Origin: Olegusella massiliensis
GTDB lineage: Bacteria; Actinomycetota; Coriobacteriia; Coriobacteriales; Atopobiaceae
Direction of reading: 5' to 3'
Assembly (NCBI RefSeq): GCF_900078545.1
Contig: NZ_FLLS01000002.1
Location: 1-64,000 of the forward strand
DNA length: 64,000 nt
Shown: in pieces, positions 1-8,566 of the stretch
Layout: each line of letters begins with the position of its first letter
Numbering within the stretch: the stretch's first letter is position 1
Translations under genes and position numbers: made by a program
Notes under the pieces: model-generated
What the model was told of the DNA's origin: nothing
Databases searched by the model: none
What the model saw: only the letters and a program-made list of their open reading frames with translations

Positions 1-2
1 TA

Positions 3-19
3 ATATGAGAGAAGCATTG
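3..19 (+). repeat. Subterminal inverted repeat, transposase-distal end
   Basis: Sequence ATATGAGAGAAGCATTG, an exact reverse complement of 1580-1596. Only two bases of the window lie outside it, so neither the outer end of the element nor the flanking chromosome can be seen here. Confidence 0.9.
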
Positions 20-355
20 TCAAGTGGCATGACGTAGCAGGTCCTAAAGTTTCCTTGGGACCTGCTACTACTTTCAACCGGGGATGGTCTGTACTGAGCA
101 TTCCTTAGTCGGCGCTTGCTTGGCAAGCTAATATTCGCGGGCTTTGATTTGTGCTCCTGTTGGTTATGAGATCCAACAGCTGGTAAGAGCACGGTACCGC
201 AGTTCGATTCTTCGTCTGGGATCTTCATTGCGAATATCAGTCTTTAATGGCGGACGCGGCCCTTATGGGCTGTCCAAAAAAGGTCTCGTGAGCAGATCCC
301 AGCACTGCGTCGATGCACAGGCATCCCTGGCAAAAGTCTTATGAAGGGTAGGCCC
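20..355 (-). ncRNA. Putative IS1111 guide (bridge/seek) RNA region
   Basis: No gene fits this 336-nt stretch, but it is full of nested complementarity. Seen: an 11-bp perfect stem 34-44/58-68; a hairpin 157-163/173-179 extended by 151-156/187-192; an 8-bp pairing 130-137/230-237; an 8-bp pairing 216-223/295-302 that encloses a two-step hairpin 252-255/272-275 and 259-262/267-270. Known: IS1111-group elements encode their recombinase guide RNA in the non-coding segment after the transposase, on the same strand. Inferred: this region is that RNA. The exact 5' and 3' ends and the guide loops cannot be fixed without aligning related copies and their empty sites. Confidence 0.55.
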
Positions 356-1468
356 CTATCTTTCTTGATAGGTTCCTTCCACTCGCCGTCCTATCTCCCA
401 GACCCAGCAGGCAAGCTCGCGGGCGACCGCGACATTGGCGATACAGCGGTTGTGCGTGGCTTTCGAGAGTTGGGCATGCCTTTGAGTAAGACGTTTAGTG
501 CAGACATTGCCTCGTAAGCGTATGGAGGTGGGTACGCACCATTCGTCAGGAATCTGCTTGGGCTTTGCCGAACAGCTTGCGAAATGCCAAGCGCTCTCAA
601 CGAGGATGCGCCTGGAAGCGTTGTTTCCTGTCTTGGTAATGTGTCCTGTTGATTCTTTTTCTCCTGATGAGTGCTCGGAAGGAATGAGTCCACACCAGCT
701 GGCATACTCTTCAGCAGATCCAAACCTGGAGAAGAGTCCGGCCTCTGCAGCAAGGCAAAAGGCACTCACCTCGTCTATTCCTTTGATAGTCGAAAGTGCT
801 CTTACCGTTGGTGCCCACCTGTCTGTCCTTGCTTCTGTCTTTACGGCCTTTTCTAGAGATCTCTTGTCAGTCTCGGCGCATCTTACGCAGGTCACATAGT
901 GGACAAAGGTCACCCTAGCGGGGCCTGTGAAGGTCATGGACTCAAGCCATTTTCTGTGATCTCTTGTCCAGGCGCTCTTCCTCTGGTTAAGCGCATTCTT
1001 TTCATCGAAGACATAACCTCTTCTCAACAGGAATTTCGAGAGCCTCTGGCGTGCTCTTTGCAGGTCGATTCTTGCATCGTCTAGGGCTCTTGAGAGGTCA
1101 CGGACCGCCTCGATTTCTTCTGTGGGGATGAAGACCTCGACGATGTTGTGGCAAGCAAGCATGCGGGCAAGAAATGCAGCATCGCGCTTGTCATTCTTGC
1201 GTCTCTTGTCAGCTGAAGGCTTTTGCATCTTGGATACGGCAGCAACGCTGCAATCAACGCCGAGCGCCTTGAGCTCACGTGCCAGATGCCATCCGGTTGG
1301 TCCCGACTCATAGACGCACTTGGGACTTTCGAACTGCTTAGCCCATTTAGCTATTGGCTCGGCTTGTGCTGGAAACTCTGCTTGCGTTATCTCTCCTGTA
1401 AAGGGATTAAAAGCAGCAGCCGAGATTGAGCGGGCATGGACATCAAGGCCAATGGAGGTAACATACAT
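356..1468 (-). CDS. IS110-family RNA-guided transposase (DEDD recombinase)
   Basis: A 370-residue recombinase that would cut and join element ends and target DNA. Seen: the N-terminal RuvC-like DEDD residues fall at D9 (GLDVH), E54 (YESGPTGW), D93 and D96 (KNDKRDA). A C-terminal transposase_20 domain spans about 222-305 and contains P-x4-SSG and KTGNNASRR, where the family's serine nucleophile lies. No frameshift or stop interrupts it, so it may be active. The longest frame begins at 1513, but ATG at 1468 is preceded by AAGGGGG with 8-nt spacing, and GLDVH then sits at the usual distance from the N-terminus. The ribosome-binding site lies inside a potential stem with 1570-1580. Confidence 0.9.
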   Translation of the reverse strand: MYVTSIGLDVHARSISAAAFNPFTGEITQAEFPAQAEPIAKWAKQFESPKCVYESGPTGWHLARELKALGVDCSVAAVSKMQKPSADKRRKNDKRDAAFLARMLACHNIVEVFIPTEEIEAVRDLSRALDDARIDLQRARQRLSKFLLRRGYVFDEKNALNQRKSAWTRDHRKWLESMTFTGPARVTFVHYVTCVRCAETDKRSLEKAVKTEARTDRWAPTVRALSTIKGIDEVSAFCLAAEAGLFSRFGSAEEYASWCGLIPSEHSSGEKESTGHITKTGNNASRRILVESAWHFASCSAKPKQIPDEWCVPTSIRLRGNVCTKRLTQRHAQLSKATHNRCIANVAVARELACWVWEIGRRVEGTYQER

Positions 1469-1472
1469 AAGA

Positions 1473-1580
1473 GAAGCCCCCTTCCATGTGTGCGGTATGA
1501 GATTGCCGCACAAGCCAATATATCTAGCTCACATTGTGGCAGTCCTCTAGCCCGCGAGATGACATGAGCAAGGGGGCTTC
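1473..1580 (-). promoter_or_regulatory. Inverted repeat able to sequester the transposase RBS
   Basis: The 11 bases at 1473-1483, which contain the transposase ribosome-binding site on the minus strand (1477-1483), are the exact reverse complement of 1570-1580, next to the terminal repeat. A transcript entering from outside would contain both arms and could hide the site. One starting inside 1484-1569 would contain only the RBS arm. This resembles the protection against read-through described for other IS families; its use here is inference. Confidence 0.5.
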
Positions 1581-1596
1581 AATGCTTCTCTCATAT
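1580..1596 (-). repeat. Subterminal inverted repeat, transposase-proximal end
   Basis: Exact 17-bp reverse complement of 3-19. Chromosomal sequence leading to the rpoD terminator starts within a few bases beyond 1596. Confidence 0.9.
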
Positions 1597-1630
1597 CGTC
1601 TTAAAAAAGTCCAGTTTGATTACAGCTGTT

Positions 1631-1670
1631 ATAAAGAGCAAATCAGCCTAGCAGGATTGCTAGGCTGATT
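1631..1670 (-). terminator. Intrinsic terminator of the rpoD operon
   Basis: A perfect 13-bp stem (1641-1653 with 1658-1670) and GGAT loop lie 22 bp past the rpoD stop. In the minus-strand transcript it is followed by TGCTCTTTATAA, a modest U tract. The position at the end of a long operon supports the call. Confidence 0.7.
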
Positions 1671-1692
1671 GGGATGCTAGGGAAAAATAAAA

Positions 1693-3063
1693 CTACTCTT
1701 CCATGAAGTCTTTAAGCTTGCTCGAGCGACTAGGATGACGGAGTTTTGCGAGGGTCTTTGACTCAATCTGACGAATGCGTTCACGCGTTACACCAAATTC
1801 GCGGCCAACTTCCTCGAGAGTGCGAGGGTGACCATCTTCCAAGCCAAAACGGAACTTAATAACCTTACGCTCACGATCAGCAAGTCCATCAAGCACTTGT
1901 TCAAGCTGCTCACGAAGCATGGAATCAGACGCAGCCTCAGGAGGAGCAACGGCCGTAGAATCCTCAATGAAATCACCTAATTGAGAATCCTCTTCTTCGC
2001 CAATAGGTGTCTCAAGAGAGACAGGCTCCTGGCTAATTTTTTGAATCTCGCGCACACGATCGGCAGACATGCCCATCTCGGCACCAACCTCCTCGGGGGT
2101 TGGATCACGACCAAGCTCCTGCAAAAGCTGCCTCTGCACGCGAACAAGTTTATTGATAGTCTCAACCATATGAACTGGGATGCGAATGGTACGCGCCTGA
2201 TCGGCAATGGCGCGGGTAATTGCTTGGCGAATCCACCAAGTCGCATAGGTGGAGAACTTAAAGCCCTTGGTGTAGTCAAACTTCTCAACCGCGCGAATCA
2301 AACCAAGGTTGCCTTCCTGAATCAAATCCAAGAAGAGCATGCCACGGCCAACATAACGTTTAGCAATAGAGACGGTGAGACGAAGGTTTGCAGAAATCAG
2401 CTGCTGTTTTGCATCAAGCCCCACCTGCTCAATACGGGTTAAACGACGTAGCTCAGTACGAGTGAGTTCAGCATCGCCGTACTCCGCCGCCTCAAGACGC
2501 TCCGCAGCATCGTTGCCTGCCTGAATTTTCATGGCAAGATGTACCTCTTCGGAGGCAGTAAGCAAATCAACCTTACCAATTTCCTTAAGATACATGCGCA
2601 CAGGATCACCCGTCAGCATCACTGTGGAACCATCCTGGCGACGGGAACGAGCGCGGCTAGAACGTTTACGAGTGTGATTTTTAGGGGTAGAACGAAGAAC
2701 CTCATTAGCTACACGAGCTTCTGCACGAGCCTCGCGCTCTTCTTTTTCTTCCTCGTCAAGACCCTCTTCATCATCATCTTCTTCAACGGTATCATCGATG
2801 TCGTCTTCGACATCAGATTCAAGTGCAACAGCAGCCACATCGGGGATATCGCCCGAACCAGAAATCGTGACACCTTTCGCACGTACGGCATCATAGACAT
2901 CAGTCAGCTCATCATCATCAACATCGACATCCACAAGAGCTATTTGGATATCATCTTCGCTAATGGCACCCGTCTTGCCTGCTTTCTTAACAAGCTTCGT
3001 CACTACAGAAGCAAGCTCAGGAGTAAGTTTTGCAGTCTGAGCATCAGTCTTTTTCGTTGCCAC
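1693..3063 (-). CDS. rpoD: Primary RNA polymerase sigma factor (sigma-70/SigA)
   Basis: The housekeeping sigma factor, directing core polymerase to vegetative promoters. Seen: 456 residues. An acidic N-terminal part with region 1.1-like character and a Glu/Asp-rich linker (about 85-115) precedes region 1.2 ([12 protein letters not shown]). Region 2 includes [20 protein letters not shown] and [10 protein letters not shown], region 3 follows, and region 4.2 has the helix-turn-helix [20 protein letters not shown] near the C-terminus. Start is GTG at 3063, with AAAGGA five bases upstream. It is the last gene of the rimP-to-rpoD run, 53 bp after dnaG; the dnaG-rpoD pairing is the classical macromolecular synthesis arrangement. 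Confidence 0.97.
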   Translation of the reverse strand: MATKKTDAQTAKLTPELASVVTKLVKKAGKTGAISEDDIQIALVDVDVDDDELTDVYDAVRAKGVTISGSGDIPDVAAVALESDVEDDIDDTVEEDDDEEGLDEEEKEEREARAEARVANEVLRSTPKNHTRKRSSRARSRRQDGSTVMLTGDPVRMYLKEIGKVDLLTASEEVHLAMKIQAGNDAAERLEAAEYGDAELTRTELRRLTRIEQVGLDAKQQLISANLRLTVSIAKRYVGRGMLFLDLIQEGNLGLIRAVEKFDYTKGFKFSTYATWWIRQAITRAIADQARTIRIPVHMVETINKLVRVQRQLLQELGRDPTPEEVGAEMGMSADRVREIQKISQEPVSLETPIGEEEDSQLGDFIEDSTAVAPPEAASDSMLREQLEQVLDGLADRERKVIKFRFGLEDGHPRTLEEVGREFGVTRERIRQIESKTLAKLRHPSRSSKLKDFMEE

Positions 3064-3116
3064 ATGAGTCCTTTCAACGCCATGAACCTACAGGATAATA
3101 CCCGTTTTTAGAAGTC

Positions 3117-4979
3117 TTATACCTCTGTAGGAATAATTTGATTAAGTTCGTGTTCTCGTTTACGCAATTCCACCGCACGACCCAGTAATTCAGCTAAGTT
3201 TTTGTCCTCACGACTCGTAAGCTGAGCCTGAATTGCCTTGATTTCGCGGCGCGTGGAATAAAGTTCAAGTACATCAGCCAAAAAAGCTGCCTTATGATCT
3301 GCATCCATACTCTGCGCCAACGCCAAACCACCACCAGCAAGAATCTGCGGAGCCTCAGGGACTGCTACAGAAGCTGCACGCACTAGCTCGGCAGGAGGAG
3401 TATCCACAGCTGTTGCCAGCATCGCCCATGCCATCGTCTCATGGCGAGAATCCGCCCAGAGCACCGATCCCAATCGCTCGGCATAAGAGCGCACTGCTCC
3501 GGGAGAATTAGCCATTAATGCCAATAGTTCTCGTTCGGCCGCTAACTGACCTCGCGCATCATGCGAAAGGAGCTTATCGATACTTTGATACGTAGGCGCT
3601 ACTGCAACTGATGAGTCTTGCGCAGGAGCTACGGACTCATGCGCTGTTTGATACGTCTCATATTCTTGGCGAAGTTTTGCTTCGCGAGCTACGGCACTGT
3701 GTGCGTATTCGCGTATAACCTGCTTGGTAGCGTCTACGTCCATATCCAGCTGATGAGCTAGATTGGTCGCATAGCCATCAAAGCTCACAGAATCCCTAAG
3801 GGGTGCAAGCACTTGAGCGGCTGCATCTAAAGCTTTTGCTCGTTGTCCAGGAATGCCCAAATCAAAGCCCGCAAGCTTCTTTTCAAGCACAAATTCAACC
3901 AGCGGTCGTGCATCATCAAGCTGCAGCTGAAGCTCCGAAGGCTCATGCAGTGAGAGAAACTCCATCGGATCTAGGTTGTTTGGAAGAACCACACAAAGCA
4001 TTTCTGCATCTGTCTTATCCACATACTGGACAGAGAGCTCTGCCGCTTTTTGACCTGCCGCGTCGCCATCGAACATGCAGATAATACGCTGTGCCCTAAA
4101 ACGCGAGAGCATCTTTATATGGTCAAGCGAAAGGGCCGTTCCTAACGCTGCCACGGCATTGGAAAAACCATGTTCATGTAAGGAGATAACGTCAGTATAA
4201 CCTTCCACCACGAGCGCTGTACCCGTAGCAGTAATCTGCGTCTTGGCATGATCTAGCCCAAAAAGATGCTTTGATTTGTGAAAGACAGGAGTTTCTTTTG
4301 TATTGAGATATTTTGGCTTAGCATCACCCAAAACACGTCCACCAAAACCAATAGGACGACCTTGTTCATCGTGAATGGGAAACATCACGCGCTCATAAAA
4401 ACGATCTTGCGTACGACCGTTACGATCGACAACTAAGTCTGCAGCTAAAAGTTCATCTCGAGAAAAGCCTTTTTGGGTCAGCGTTGATGCCAAGCTGCCA
4501 TGACCAGGAGCAAAACCGAGCCCCCAGCGACGGCATACGGCAGAACCAAAACCACGACTCGCAAGATATTTTCGTGCAGACGCCGGACCTGTTCCCCTGC
4601 CACGCATCAGCATGGTCGAGTAAAGCTTTTCGGCTTCACCGAGAGCCTGCTGAAGCCTATTGCGCTTTGGTCCTCGCTGCGCTCCACGCTCCTCAATAAG
4701 CTCTATTCCAGCACGATCTGCCAAAAAACGAATTGCATCGGGAAACTCCAGATGTTCTCGTTCCATAACGTAGTTAAAAACATCGCCACCGCGTTGACAA
4801 CCAAAACATTTCCACAGTCCTGTTGCCGGATCTATATGAAAAGAAGGGCTCTTCTCATGGTGAAAAGGACAACAACCCCAGAGGTCTTTGCCACGGCGAT
4901 GCAGCTCAACGGTCTCAGACACTAAGCTGACAAAGTCAGTAGCCTGACGCACGCGCTCTTTATCCCCATCACTAATCAT
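3117..4979 (-). CDS. dnaG: DNA primase
   Basis: Synthesises RNA primers for the replication fork. Seen in the 620-residue product: an N-terminal CHC2 zinc motif with C37, H40, C58 and C61; a TOPRIM core with VVEGYTDVISLHEHGF and FDGDAAGQKAA; and a C-terminal DnaB-interacting part that is poorly conserved. The longest open frame starts at 5048, but ATG at 4979 follows a strong GGAGGGGAGGG-like ribosome-binding site and places the zinc finger where the family has it; the extra 23 residues look non-native. It overlaps the end of ribF by 8 bp, so the two are probably translationally coupled. Confidence 0.96.
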   Translation of the reverse strand: MISDGDKERVRQATDFVSLVSETVELHRRGKDLWGCCPFHHEKSPSFHIDPATGLWKCFGCQRGGDVFNYVMEREHLEFPDAIRFLADRAGIELIEERGAQRGPKRNRLQQALGEAEKLYSTMLMRGRGTGPASARKYLASRGFGSAVCRRWGLGFAPGHGSLASTLTQKGFSRDELLAADLVVDRNGRTQDRFYERVMFPIHDEQGRPIGFGGRVLGDAKPKYLNTKETPVFHKSKHLFGLDHAKTQITATGTALVVEGYTDVISLHEHGFSNAVAALGTALSLDHIKMLSRFRAQRIICMFDGDAAGQKAAELSVQYVDKTDAEMLCVVLPNNLDPMEFLSLHEPSELQLQLDDARPLVEFVLEKKLAGFDLGIPGQRAKALDAAAQVLAPLRDSVSFDGYATNLAHQLDMDVDATKQVIREYAHSAVAREAKLRQEYETYQTAHESVAPAQDSSVAVAPTYQSIDKLLSHDARGQLAAERELLALMANSPGAVRSYAERLGSVLWADSRHETMAWAMLATAVDTPPAELVRAASVAVPEAPQILAGGGLALAQSMDADHKAAFLADVLELYSTRREIKAIQAQLTSREDKNLAELLGRAVELRKREHELNQIIPTEV

Positions 4980-6045
4980 GCAGCCCTCCCCTCCACAGTT
5001 TGCGCTCAAGCACTTTAAGGTTATAGATACCCCCGCGCGCAAGCTCAATACGCTTGGCGGCTAAGTGATTTTTGACCCAGTCAATATTGTCTAACACAGT
5101 TTGCTCAAGCTCATCAAGGGAATCAAACTTACGCGAAGCGCGTAGCCAAGAAGCAAAACTTACTGCTAAATCTGCTCCATACAAATCACCCGTAAAGCCG
5201 ATAAGGTTGGCTTCCAAAAATGAGGGAGTATCTCCATCGTTAAAGCTGGGAGGCAGGCCCACATTAATAGCAGCTGGCCAAGCAGAACAATCCATTACCA
5301 CCCAGCCCGCATAGACCCCCTGTGCCGGCACACAATCCATTCGATCTAACTGAACATTTGCGGTAGGAAATCCAAAAGAATTGCCTTCCCCGCGCCCATG
5401 TTGTACGGTCCCGCGCACAAAGTGCTGACGACCTAATAAATTACCAGCTTGTTCGACCTGTCCTTGGCGCAATAGCTCGCGAATATGCGTCGCTGACACC
5501 ACAACATCTGCAATCCGCATCAATTCATGGTCAAAAAGCTCAAAGCCAAGCTCAGGGGCAAGTCGTTTGAGTTCAGGAATGCCACCCTTGCCTCCACAAC
5601 CAAAATGAAAATTTTGACCAACGTGAAGACTGTGGGGGCGCAGATACGCCCAAAATGTACAAGAGAGAAAGTCTTGCCAGCTGGTAGTTGCGAGCTCAAA
5701 GGTAAAGTCCAGGCATAAAATACCATCAACGCCACAAGACGCCAGCAAAGCAAGACGATCTTCTTGACGAAGAAGATGGCTTAAGGACTGAGGTTCAAAA
5801 ACGACATCAGCAGGATCAGGACAAAAGCTCACCACAATACAGGGCAGCTTGCGTCGACGGGCATCTTGACAGGCAGCCTTGATTAAACTCTGATGCCCAC
5901 GATGCACTCCATCAAAGACACCCAGTACACAGACCGCTGCAATCTCTGGCCTATAGTTCAGCTCTGAGCGCAGATACAGACAAGCCTTTGCAAAGTCGTA
6001 ACGCCTCATGCCTTCAAGCGCAATCTGGGGACTTTGCGCACTCAT
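4972..6045 (-). CDS. ribF: Bifunctional riboflavin kinase / FMN adenylyltransferase
   Basis: Converts riboflavin to FMN and then FAD. Seen: a nucleotidyltransferase N-half with GVFDGVHRGHQSLI near residue 42, then the flavokinase half with GRGEGNSFGFPTANV near 220. The protein has 357 residues, somewhat longer than the common 310-320, mainly through a longer C-terminal tail (after about 335) and a short N-terminal lead. The ATG overlaps the truB stop in an ATGA arrangement, and the 3' end overlaps dnaG. The truB-ribF order is conserved in many Gram-positives. Confidence 0.95.
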   Translation of the reverse strand: MSAQSPQIALEGMRRYDFAKACLYLRSELNYRPEIAAVCVLGVFDGVHRGHQSLIKAACQDARRRKLPCIVVSFCPDPADVVFEPQSLSHLLRQEDRLALLASCGVDGILCLDFTFELATTSWQDFLSCTFWAYLRPHSLHVGQNFHFGCGGKGGIPELKRLAPELGFELFDHELMRIADVVVSATHIRELLRQGQVEQAGNLLGRQHFVRGTVQHGRGEGNSFGFPTANVQLDRMDCVPAQGVYAGWVVMDCSAWPAAINVGLPPSFNDGDTPSFLEANLIGFTGDLYGADLAVSFASWLRASRKFDSLDELEQTVLDNIDWVKNHLAAKRIELARGGIYNLKVLERKLWRGGLHD

Positions 6046-7013
6046 GCACGTACCCCTGTCACGCCCTGAGGAAAATTTGTATCACAAAGCAAATAAGAGC
6101 CACGACACTCCCAGACACCATACAGTTTGTTTTTCCATACCAAAGAGATGCGCTCGGAAAACTTTGGTGCACGCAGAGCATTTTGTGCTGTGTCTTCGTC
6201 AAGATCGAGCACAAGGCCTGCAGGAATCTTTCTACCACAAACAATATCTTCAAGTTCTGCTTGCTCGAGAAGACGCACGGGCAACCCAAGAGTACGCGCG
6301 GGGTCAAGCTCGTTATCTGCTAAAAGTTCTTTGCCCTGACAAGACAGCTCGTCTAAAGATACGCAGTTCTTAAGAGAAATAAGTCCCGATGCCGTGCGTA
6401 TCAATCCACTGAGATGAGCGGCACTATCCAAGCTACGTCCTAAATCACGAGCGAGAGCACGAATATAGCTACCCTTGGAAACACGGAAGTGACAGCGCCA
6501 AACAGGCTGGTTATCCTCGTTTTCAATCGACAAGAGTTCTGCTTCATAAATATGGATATGCCGGGGAGCAAGTACAACTTTTTCGCCTGCGCGCGCACGT
6601 GCATAGGCACGTTTGCCGTCAAGCGAAATAGCAGAATAAGCAGGTGGCACCTGCAGGCAATCTCCCACCAAATCTGCAAGAGTTTGGCGGGCAAAATCAG
6701 CATCAAAAAGGCGCTCATCGGGCTCGACACGATGTGTTATTTCGCCTTCTGCATCATCAGTTTTGGTTTCATAACCAAAACTGATGCGAGCCTCATAGCA
6801 TTTTTCATCGAGAGTCAGCAGGCCCATCAACCTCGTTGCCTGACCTACCCCCAACACAAGCACCCCACTGGCAAGCGGATCGAGTGTGCCTGCATGCCCT
6901 ACTCGTGTCTCGCCTAAAACATGACGGACACGAGAAACCACATCATGACTCGACAAACCAAGAGGTTTATCTATGGCAACAAGGCAACAAAGTCCACTCG
7001 ACTTTCGTTTCAA
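6042..7013 (-). CDS. truB: tRNA pseudouridine(55) synthase
   Basis: Makes the universal pseudouridine 55 in the T-loop of tRNAs. Seen: KPLGLSSHDVV motif I and RVGHAGTLDPLASGVLVLG carrying the catalytic Asp of GTLDP near residue 44. The 323 residues include a C-terminal PUA-like extension. Both ends overlap neighbours by 4 bp (ATGA with nrnA upstream and ribF downstream), a tightly coupled block. Confidence 0.96.
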   Translation of the reverse strand: MKRKSSGLCCLVAIDKPLGLSSHDVVSRVRHVLGETRVGHAGTLDPLASGVLVLGVGQATRLMGLLTLDEKCYEARISFGYETKTDDAEGEITHRVEPDERLFDADFARQTLADLVGDCLQVPPAYSAISLDGKRAYARARAGEKVVLAPRHIHIYEAELLSIENEDNQPVWRCHFRVSKGSYIRALARDLGRSLDSAAHLSGLIRTASGLISLKNCVSLDELSCQGKELLADNELDPARTLGLPVRLLEQAELEDIVCGRKIPAGLVLDLDEDTAQNALRAPKFSERISLVWKNKLYGVWECRGSYLLCDTNFPQGVTGVRA

Positions 7014-8095
7014 AGCAGTGCACCCCCATCTCCCGCTATGTTGATGCGGGGAAATGAAGTGGTACCTCCAAAGGCAACATCATCGGGAAAAAGTGCACGC
7101 AGACGGGGCAGGGCGAGGGAAAGCACCTCGTCAATATCGCCATCATAAGAAAATCCTGAAGCAGCCGCATGTCCGCCGCCACCAAAAGAGCGAGCAACCC
7201 CTGAAATATCAAGATTGGTCTTGGAGCGTAGGTTGCCGCGTACTTGACCGCCAGGCACTTCTTTGAGAAAAAGCGCTACTTCCGAACCAGAAACTGAACG
7301 AACAACATCTACGAGTCCATCAGCCTCATCAAGATTGGCACCTGTACGCTCTAGATCGGCTTTCGTGGCATAGCTATAGGCAATACGACCATGCGCAAAA
7401 GTCACAATACGTGACATTACTGCTGCTTTAAGATGCAAAAACTCAAGACGGAAGTTTTGATAGACGTTGAGCGACACCTCAGAAGGAGATGCGCCTGCGT
7501 CCACCAAAAGTGCCGTCGCAGCAAGCGCTTCCGAATTGGTATTTTGATACTGAAAACGTCCTGTATCGGTAATGATGGCGCAGAGCAAACACAGACTTAT
7601 CTCAGTATCGATCGGCATTCCCAAATAGAGTGCATACTCCAAAATAGGTACCGCAGCAGCGGCAGCATCAGTGCGAATAAGCGACACCTCAGCAAAAGGA
7701 TCACTGCAGGGATGATGATCGATGATGGCACAATGGTGTGAGCGCTTAAGTACGGCCTCGCCATCATTCATACGTGACGGAACTGAGAGATCCACCGAGA
7801 TAAAGAGATCGGGAGTTCTGTGATAGTCGGCTGCGCACACCAAACTCTTACTACCTGGCAAAAATTCATAGATGCGGGGGATGGGCTTGGGATCGGCAAG
7901 CAATCCGGTAATTTGCTTGGATGGCCAACGCCACTGAAGGAGTTTGAGCAGACCCAAGGTTGAGCCCAAGGCATCTCCATCGGGATTGGTATGTGCACAA
8001 ATAACAATCTCGTGGGCTGCTTCAATAAGTTGAGTAAGGCGTCCAAACAGGGCAGCCTGCTTGGGGCTCACCTCTAGGGAATGAGAAATGTCCAT
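7010..8095 (-). CDS. nrnA: DHH-family phosphoesterase (NrnA-like oligoribonuclease)
   Basis: Known members degrade short oligoribonucleotides and hydrolyse pAp to AMP. Seen: DHH motifs AHTNPDGDALGSTLG near residue 34 and IIDHHPCSDPF near 125, and the DHHA1 glycine motif GGGGHAAASGF near 305, in 361 residues. It lies between rbfA (8-bp gap) and truB (ATGA overlap), the standard nrnA position in Gram-positive infB operons. The symbol rests on family and synteny; substrate specificity is not visible. Confidence 0.88.
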   Translation of the reverse strand: MDISHSLEVSPKQAALFGRLTQLIEAAHEIVICAHTNPDGDALGSTLGLLKLLQWRWPSKQITGLLADPKPIPRIYEFLPGSKSLVCAADYHRTPDLFISVDLSVPSRMNDGEAVLKRSHHCAIIDHHPCSDPFAEVSLIRTDAAAAAVPILEYALYLGMPIDTEISLCLLCAIITDTGRFQYQNTNSEALAATALLVDAGASPSEVSLNVYQNFRLEFLHLKAAVMSRIVTFAHGRIAYSYATKADLERTGANLDEADGLVDVVRSVSGSEVALFLKEVPGGQVRGNLRSKTNLDISGVARSFGGGGHAAASGFSYDGDIDEVLSLALPRLRALFPDDVAFGGTTSFPRINIAGDGGALL

Positions 8096-8103
8096 TGCGA
8101 AAA

Positions 8104-8502
8104 CTAGGCCTCCTCAGCCGAGTGATCAACGGGATAACCCTCGTCGTTTTTCTCAATTTCCATGGTAGGAGGAACATCTTGGAGCGCACGTTCGATACGT
8201 TCTGCTTCATCAACGGTCGTATCAATTTGCCAAATAATCTCAGGCGTCACGCGCCAACCAAGAGCGCGTCCTAAAAGCGACCGTACTCGACCACGAGCGC
8301 GGGCAAGCGCAGCAGAAACTTCATCATAGCGCTCGGACTCGCAGCTAATGTAGGCGCGAAGCACAGACTTATCAACAGACACCTCAACACCAGTAAGCGT
8401 TACGAGCATAAGGGCGGGGTCAGAAATTTCAAAGAGCAGAATTTGAGCGAGCTTTTCGCGAGCTTGGGCATTAATCCTGCGAGAATTATGATTTTGTTTC
8501 AT
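8104..8502 (-). CDS. rbfA: 30S ribosome-binding factor A
   Basis: A small KH-fold factor for 16S rRNA 5'-end maturation and cold adaptation. Seen: 132 residues with INAQAREKLAQILLFEISDPAL at the start and LGRALGWRVTPEIIWQID in the second half, both typical. The open frame extends to 8547, but ATG at 8502 has GGAG at 8512-8515 with 9-nt spacing and matches the family's N-terminus, so the 15 extra residues are rejected. It lies between infB and nrnA. Confidence 0.95.
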   Translation of the reverse strand: MKQNHNSRRINAQAREKLAQILLFEISDPALMLVTLTGVEVSVDKSVLRAYISCESERYDEVSAALARARGRVRSLLGRALGWRVTPEIIWQIDTTVDEAERIERALQDVPPTMEIEKNDEGYPVDHSAEEA

Positions 8503-8566
8503 TGTTCTCATCTCCGTAGTGCGGCAGGAGATCTTCTCCCCTGCCACAACTAGGGTTTACTAACTA

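Larger units (their letters stand above)
1..1596 (-). mobile_element. IS110-family insertion sequence, IS1111 type
   Basis: Seen: a DEDD transposase gene flanked by a perfect 17-bp inverted repeat (3-19 and 1580-1596), with a short leader of about 110 bp and a long non-coding tail of about 340 bp between the transposase stop and the distal repeat. Known: within the IS110 family, the IS1111 group carries short subterminal inverted repeats and its non-coding guide RNA region downstream of the transposase; the IS110 group has neither arrangement. Inferred: a complete or nearly complete element. IS1111 elements extend a few bases beyond their repeats, so the true ends are probably just outside these coordinates, and the distal end is cut by the window edge. 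It sits about 45 bp past the rpoD terminator hairpin, a harmless location. Confidence 0.85.

Noticed and set aside
141-223. tRNA-like strings in the IS tail (AGCTGGTAAGAGCAC resembling a D-arm, AGTTCGATTC resembling a T-loop)
   Set aside because: No cloverleaf can be formed: the stretch between the two strings is too short for an anticodon arm, and the bases pair better in other hairpins of the putative guide RNA.
144-344. Small plus-strand open frame of 66 codons in the IS tail
   Set aside because: It lies across several stems of the structured region, has no ribosome-binding site and no recognisable product.
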